NCBI GenBank assembly: GCA_002507545.1
Contig: DAVR01000011.1
Span: forward strand, 22,723 to 86,722
Direction: 5' to 3'
Source of the DNA: Archaeoglobus sp. UBA230
Lineage (GTDB): Archaea > Halobacteriota > Archaeoglobi > Archaeoglobales > Archaeoglobaceae
Length of the DNA: 64,000 nucleotides
In this document: one piece after another, positions 60,260 through 64,000 of the stretch
How positions within the stretch are numbered: position 1 is the first letter of the stretch
Layout of the letters: the number at the start of each line of letters is the position of its first letter
Made by a program: the position numbers and the translations under genes
Notes under the pieces: model-generated
The model's input: only the letters and a program-made list of their open reading frames with translations
Database searches by the model: none
Told to the model about the DNA's origin: nothing

Positions 60260-62650
60260 TCAAAAGCGCTCCACTTCATAGTCAACAAACTCGTCGAAAT
60301 CCTCGTAAAATGGTCGGTGGATAATTCCTGACCTATAGTATACTGGGTGCATTGGAACCTGAGCTTCAACGAGCGCTGGAGCTGCCCACTTCTTGTACTT
60401 GTAAGTTAAAGCTGCTCTTCTCGCTATGTCACCGTAAAGCAATTCGTCAAAGAAATCTCCAGCAAGAGTACCTACATGCACCTTTAGAGTTGCTTGTCTT
60501 GCATGCTCTCTGGCAATCAACCTCGACAACCTCTTAAGCTCTTTCGCTGCACTTGTATCTATTTGAGCTGTAACGTATCCGCCAGCTTTAATGAACTCGC
60601 TGAGCTTTTTAGCTGCCTCTTCATCTGACATGTCTGGAAGAGCAATTGATGAGACTGCAATACTTCCAGCAAGAGATTCTACTGATCTATCTCTGTTATA
60701 AACGAGCCTTTCAGCTAAATCTCTCCTGAACACATCATCTTCAATAGCTCTCTCAACTATCTCTGGTGAAACGTTCGCGGCCTCTGCCAATGCTTTAACA
60801 ACCCTATCATAAGCTCCGTAATCTGCTCCCAACTCTTTAGCCTGTTTCAAGCTCGTGAGCTCTCTCATCAGAATCTTGTCAAGTTCATCAACGCTGGCTC
60901 CAGAAATCAACCCGTTGAAGGTATTAGCAATCCACCATCCAGTACTACTTGCCGTCGGAGTGTTCTCCAAGGCACTTGCAATCCTTCTTATAACGAGCTC
61001 ATCGCCCCTTAAAGCATAGATTAGATCCCTCTCGCTAACACCGTGAGCAGCTAAGAACGCTTTAGCAATCCTGCTCTTCAAAATGCTGGCGGCAAGCTCC
61101 TTATGCTTTGCAAAGAACTCGCTTAGTGTTTTCTCATCCTTCGATGCGAGAAGCATTGCTGAAAGCCCGACAACACCCATATCTTGCTTGCTTACAGCAT
61201 AGCCTATATTCATCTTAATAGCTCTCTCTAACGCATCCTTGATCGATAGTTCTCTATTAAAAATAGCCGATAGGGCAGTTCTGAGAGTACTAATTTCCTC
61301 ACCTTTTGCTTTGCTGGCAAAGCTCGCAATCGTTTGCGATAATCTCTCAAAAGCTTCTGGAGCATGATCAGGAGTTGCCAAACCCGTTTCTTCAGCCGCA
61401 ATAGCGATTGTTCCGATATCTGCACCGCTAACGTTGGCTTTTGCAAGAGCTTCTGCTTTAGATATTCGGGAAAGAATACTCTGCCTCAATGATCCAGTTC
61501 TTGCCCTTGTATCCCTTAGCATGTCTCCCATCCTGCTCCTGATAATGTCAAATCTATGAGCAACGCCAGCAGCAAGCTTTGAGGGGAATAAAACTGTAAG
61601 CGGAGCAGCCTTTCCAAATGCAGCGTAATGCCTTAAGAATCTCCTTTGAAATGCTCCGGTTGCCGCCCATGAAATTGGTCTAGCTGCACCTGACAGTGGA
61701 GAGATTACGCTAGCGAAGATGTTCATGAAGCTTGAGGCTAGCCATGGATACGTTAGGACTGCTCCAAAAGATGCGAGTATGAATACCAAGCCTAAGAATC
61801 CTCCACCTTGTAGAGTGCTGAACTGCGTAGCATACAAAGCGAGCTTAACAAGTCCAGCACCAATGATTGAGAAAGCCGGTAAAACAACGCCTAAACCCCA
61901 TAGAAGATCTGCAAGCTCTGAAAGTCTTTTTAAAGGCCCGACACCAATTATGTAGAGAAAGCAGAGTATTGGCATTGCCCCAGCTACGAAGTGGACGATT
62001 ACGATTCTCAATCCGAGTATTAAAAAGACCAGAAAAATTAGAACGAACTCTAAGACACCTATAAGCAGGGCTGCAAGTATGGCAACTATTGCAGCTCCTC
62101 CTATCGTTACCTCTACAAGCAAGGCTCTAAGTAACTGGTCTACGTTCACGTTTTCGGGAACGACGATCATCAAAGAGAGCTTGTTGAAGAACTGGACAAG
62201 TGTATCGATTATTGTGAACGAAAAGAACGCTAATGCTGTGGCAAATGCTATCCTCTTTATTATACCCTCAAAGAGAGATACATTGACTGGCTGCGATGAG
62301 AACATTGTGTACAGTCCAACTACAACTAAAGCCAGAGGTAGCAGGACTGAGATGTATATGTTGAAGCTTTCGGTCCAGAAATCCTTTGTACCGGTTTCGT
62401 GAGGCGGTGGAATGTATACTAACAAGCTAATTATTGATTCAACAATCCATTTGAGAGCTCCGGCTAAAGCTTCCTTCAATCTCTCACCGAGCCATGAGAA
62501 GCCGCTCTCAAACCATCCTCTCGGATCTAAAGCTGGCAGTGAGTATCCTTCTTCCTGAGCGGCTGCTACTGGTAAGATTACCGAGAGCACGAGCAGTAGA
62601 AGTACTCCTAATGTAATCTCTTGTTTCATAATATTTACTTGCACTTCCAT
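60260..62650 (-). CDS. VirB6/TrbL-like polytopic transfer protein
   Basis: This 796-residue protein starts at ATG 62650; ATG 62629 is also possible. It has a signal peptide (hydrophobic about 15-30) and an amphipathic region (40-75). Six to eight membrane helices (about 92-330) follow, with the Gly- and Pro-rich SFMNIFASVISPLSGAARPI segment near 310-330. A long soluble helical domain (about 345-796) completes it. The layout matches VirB6/TrbL, the inner-membrane channel component. Archaeal CedA is of similar kind. The helical C-domain of about 450 residues is unusually large. Together with VirB2, B3, B4 and D4 it completes a minimal system. Confidence 0.82.
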   Translation of the reverse strand: MEVQVNIMKQEITLGVLLLLVLSVILPVAAAQEEGYSLPALDPRGWFESGFSWLGERLKEALAGALKWIVESIISLLVYIPPPHETGTKDFWTESFNIYISVLLPLALVVVGLYTMFSSQPVNVSLFEGIIKRIAFATALAFFSFTIIDTLVQFFNKLSLMIVVPENVNVDQLLRALLVEVTIGGAAIVAILAALLIGVLEFVLIFLVFLILGLRIVIVHFVAGAMPILCFLYIIGVGPLKRLSELADLLWGLGVVLPAFSIIGAGLVKLALYATQFSTLQGGGFLGLVFILASFGAVLTYPWLASSFMNIFASVISPLSGAARPISWAATGAFQRRFLRHYAAFGKAAPLTVLFPSKLAAGVAHRFDIIRSRMGDMLRDTRARTGSLRQSILSRISKAEALAKANVSGADIGTIAIAAEETGLATPDHAPEAFERLSQTIASFASKAKGEEISTLRTALSAIFNRELSIKDALERAIKMNIGYAVSKQDMGVVGLSAMLLASKDEKTLSEFFAKHKELAASILKSRIAKAFLAAHGVSERDLIYALRGDELVIRRIASALENTPTASSTGWWIANTFNGLISGASVDELDKILMRELTSLKQAKELGADYGAYDRVVKALAEAANVSPEIVERAIEDDVFRRDLAERLVYNRDRSVESLAGSIAVSSIALPDMSDEEAAKKLSEFIKAGGYVTAQIDTSAAKELKRLSRLIAREHARQATLKVHVGTLAGDFFDELLYGDIARRAALTYKYKKWAAPALVEAQVPMHPVYYRSGIIHRPFYEDFDEFVDYEVERF

Positions 62651-62782
62651 TTAAAAATAATTATGTCGAAGTGGATGTATATTTCCAATGCTTTACTGTA
62701 AAGTTTAGAAAGCTTAACTCATTCAATGTAAGATAAGTGTAACTAAGGTTTAGAATGGTCTTTAATACTACTAAAGCTATAG

Positions 62783-63196
62783 TTGGACAGAATGACAAGT
62801 ACACCTAACCGAAACATAAGTGTAGGAAATTTTGAAGACGTCATCAATTTAGAAGCTTTGAAATATTTATTTGAGCCTTATGTGGTATTTGTGTATGGCT
62901 CCATTGTAACCAGAATTAAAACTAATAAAAGAAAGACTCAGTCGGATATAGACCTTCTAATAATTATTGACGAACGGAAAAAAACAAGTATATCTATTTT
63001 AAAAAGAAATTATATGCTCAATATGTATTGTAATATTACTAGCGTCTATCTTGATGCCGTATGGTTATCAAAAAGTGAGTTTGAAAAATTGCTTACCAAC
63101 GAGGAATTTCGTTCTTTCTTAGGAGATTGTGTACCCGTATATGTGGGGGATGTCAAATGGTTCAAGGAAATATTGAATTTGTCCAAAAGCTACTAG
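62783..63196 (+). CDS. MNT-type nucleotidyltransferase domain protein
   Basis: This 137-residue protein starts at TTG 62783 or ATG 62792. The fold motif GS39-40 followed by Asp55 and Asp57 (FVYGSIVTRI ... SDIDLLIII) is the nucleotidyltransferase signature, as in the antitoxin halves of MNT/HEPN pairs. The Gly-Ser to Asp-Asp spacing is a few residues longer than usual. It overlaps the next gene by 40 bases. The base composition is strongly AT-rich. Confidence 0.78.
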   Translation: MDRMTSTPNRNISVGNFEDVINLEALKYLFEPYVVFVYGSIVTRIKTNKRKTQSDIDLLIIIDERKKTSISILKRNYMLNMYCNITSVYLDAVWLSKSEFEKLLTNEEFRSFLGDCVPVYVGDVKWFKEILNLSKSY

Positions 63197-63987
63197 TTGA
63201 CTATACACGTGATATGGTCTCTAGATTAGAGTATCCTGAAAAGCGATACCCCGCAAATGTAGCATTTGCGATCTCTGAAATTTTAAAGTTGTTTAAAGAC
63301 AAGATAGAGCCTATAGATTACGTATATCTTCATCGAAAGTTTATTGAGATACATGAGAAACTAATGGAGACTACGTATTCTCATTTCTTTGGAAGCTTAT
63401 ATAGGCCTCTTCAGTTTTATAAAAAACAAGACTACGATGAGATGGAGTCTTGGATTAATCCGGCAATATATGATGTAGAAATCATGAATGTAAATATTTT
63501 ATTATCTATATTATATGATTTTTATGAAAATTTGGATAATTCTCTATCTAATTGTTTCTTTGATAGAGTTGGGGCTTTGGTAGAATTTGGTGAACTAATA
63601 ACTAACAATGAACATTTACGCCGTCTATGGATTTTGACATTATATGGCCTATGCACTGTTAACAAAGTTCTTAATTTATACTTGCAAACACATAGAGAAA
63701 CCTACAGAGACATCGCACTTAATTTATGTAGCAGAATAACTAAGATTCTCTCAGATTATATCAATCGATATGGAATCAAAGAGATCCAAAATAGACCTCT
63801 ACTCACCTATATTCTTTATAATTTGGAAGTAAATAAGCAATTTGTTCCCCTCGATAGCTCTATCCAATCAGCTATAATGAAAATAAAAGGGAATCTGTCG
63901 AAAATTTATCCAAAAGTCCGATTTGATGTTCTTTGCTGGATGTGTGTAAATTTATATTATATTGATAAAAATCTCTTTAATGTATAG
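63157..63987 (+). CDS. Uncharacterised helical partner of the nucleotidyltransferase
   Basis: The frame opens at 63127, but ATG 63157 is the more likely start (276 residues). The product is all-helical with no HEPN Rx4-6H motif that I can point to (closest are YLHRKF and HRETYRD segments). It may be a partner to the preceding MNT protein through gene overlap. No family is recognised. It is AT-rich like its neighbour and ends just before the window edge. Confidence 0.6.
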   Translation: MVQGNIEFVQKLLVDYTRDMVSRLEYPEKRYPANVAFAISEILKLFKDKIEPIDYVYLHRKFIEIHEKLMETTYSHFFGSLYRPLQFYKKQDYDEMESWINPAIYDVEIMNVNILLSILYDFYENLDNSLSNCFFDRVGALVEFGELITNNEHLRRLWILTLYGLCTVNKVLNLYLQTHRETYRDIALNLCSRITKILSDYINRYGIKEIQNRPLLTYILYNLEVNKQFVPLDSSIQSAIMKIKGNLSKIYPKVRFDVLCWMCVNLYYIDKNLFNV

Positions 63988-64000
63988 TCCCAAAAAATTT

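Overview
The window looks like a chromosome segment of a hyperthermophilic euryarchaeon of the genus Archaeoglobus, most likely A. fulgidus or a close relative. The core genes point there by gene order and content: DNA gyrase A next to a digeranylgeranylglycerophospholipid reductase, an Hjc resolvase beside a DsrE-like protein and LeuC, archaeal Trm1, THEP1 NTPase, and DUF63/DUF61/DUF1641 proteins. AT-rich TATA boxes and Shine-Dalgarno sequences of the GGAGGTG type are common. No rRNA or CRISPR array was seen.

Region 1 (1 to about 11,400) is the right-hand part of an integrated element abutting the 3' end of a tRNA-Met gene. A tightly packed plus-strand cluster (1-8,039) encodes small membrane proteins, a membrane-anchored subtilisin-like protease, a secreted protein with a Thr-Pro linker, coiled-coil and winged-helix proteins, and a HerA/FtsK-like ATPase. 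It is followed by a truncated transposase-like ORF, a convergently arranged RelE toxin and antitoxin-like gene, an Orc1/Cdc6 initiator and a tyrosine recombinase. The cluster resembles a plasmid- or virus-encoded envelope/secretion module of unknown function.

Region 2 (about 11,400-39,810) is ordinary chromosome. It holds tRNA-Met, gyrA, a lipid-saturation/ferredoxin/polyferredoxin group, DUF63, a SAM hydrolase-like protein, an HAE3-type RND exporter, a phosphosugar mutase, an NADH oxidase/enoate reductase, a thiolase with an HMG-CoA-synthase-like/DUF35 fusion, a phosphomannose isomerase-like protein, SerA, THEP1, Trm1, a TPR protein, AMMECR1, a ROK kinase, a nucleotidyltransferase, a zinc-finger protein, Hjc, a DsrE-like protein, LeuC and an intron-containing tRNA-Tyr.

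Region 3 (about 39,810-64,000, continuing past the window) is a second accessory element starting at tRNA-Tyr and visibly more AT-rich in parts. It encodes a minimal type IV secretion/conjugation-like apparatus: a VirB3-like membrane domain fused to what looks like a detached VirB4 N-terminal domain, a VirB4 ATPase, a VirD4/TraG-like coupling ATPase, a VirB2/TrbC-like pilin and a VirB6/TrbL-like polytopic protein. Two proteins with type IV pilin-like signal sequences and a giant secreted Ig-like protein accompany it. The Ig-like protein carries an extraordinary Cys/Trp/Lys hexad-repeat insert. Cargo includes a Bat-type regulator with a CopD-like/half-permease/cupin operon, a transglutaminase-like protein, AT-rich orphans, a nucleotidyltransferase/helical pair, and decayed TumE-like and SWIM-like fragments. 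No relaxase is visible. This archaeal conjugation-like machine with its Cys/Trp surface protein is the strongest candidate for an undescribed system.
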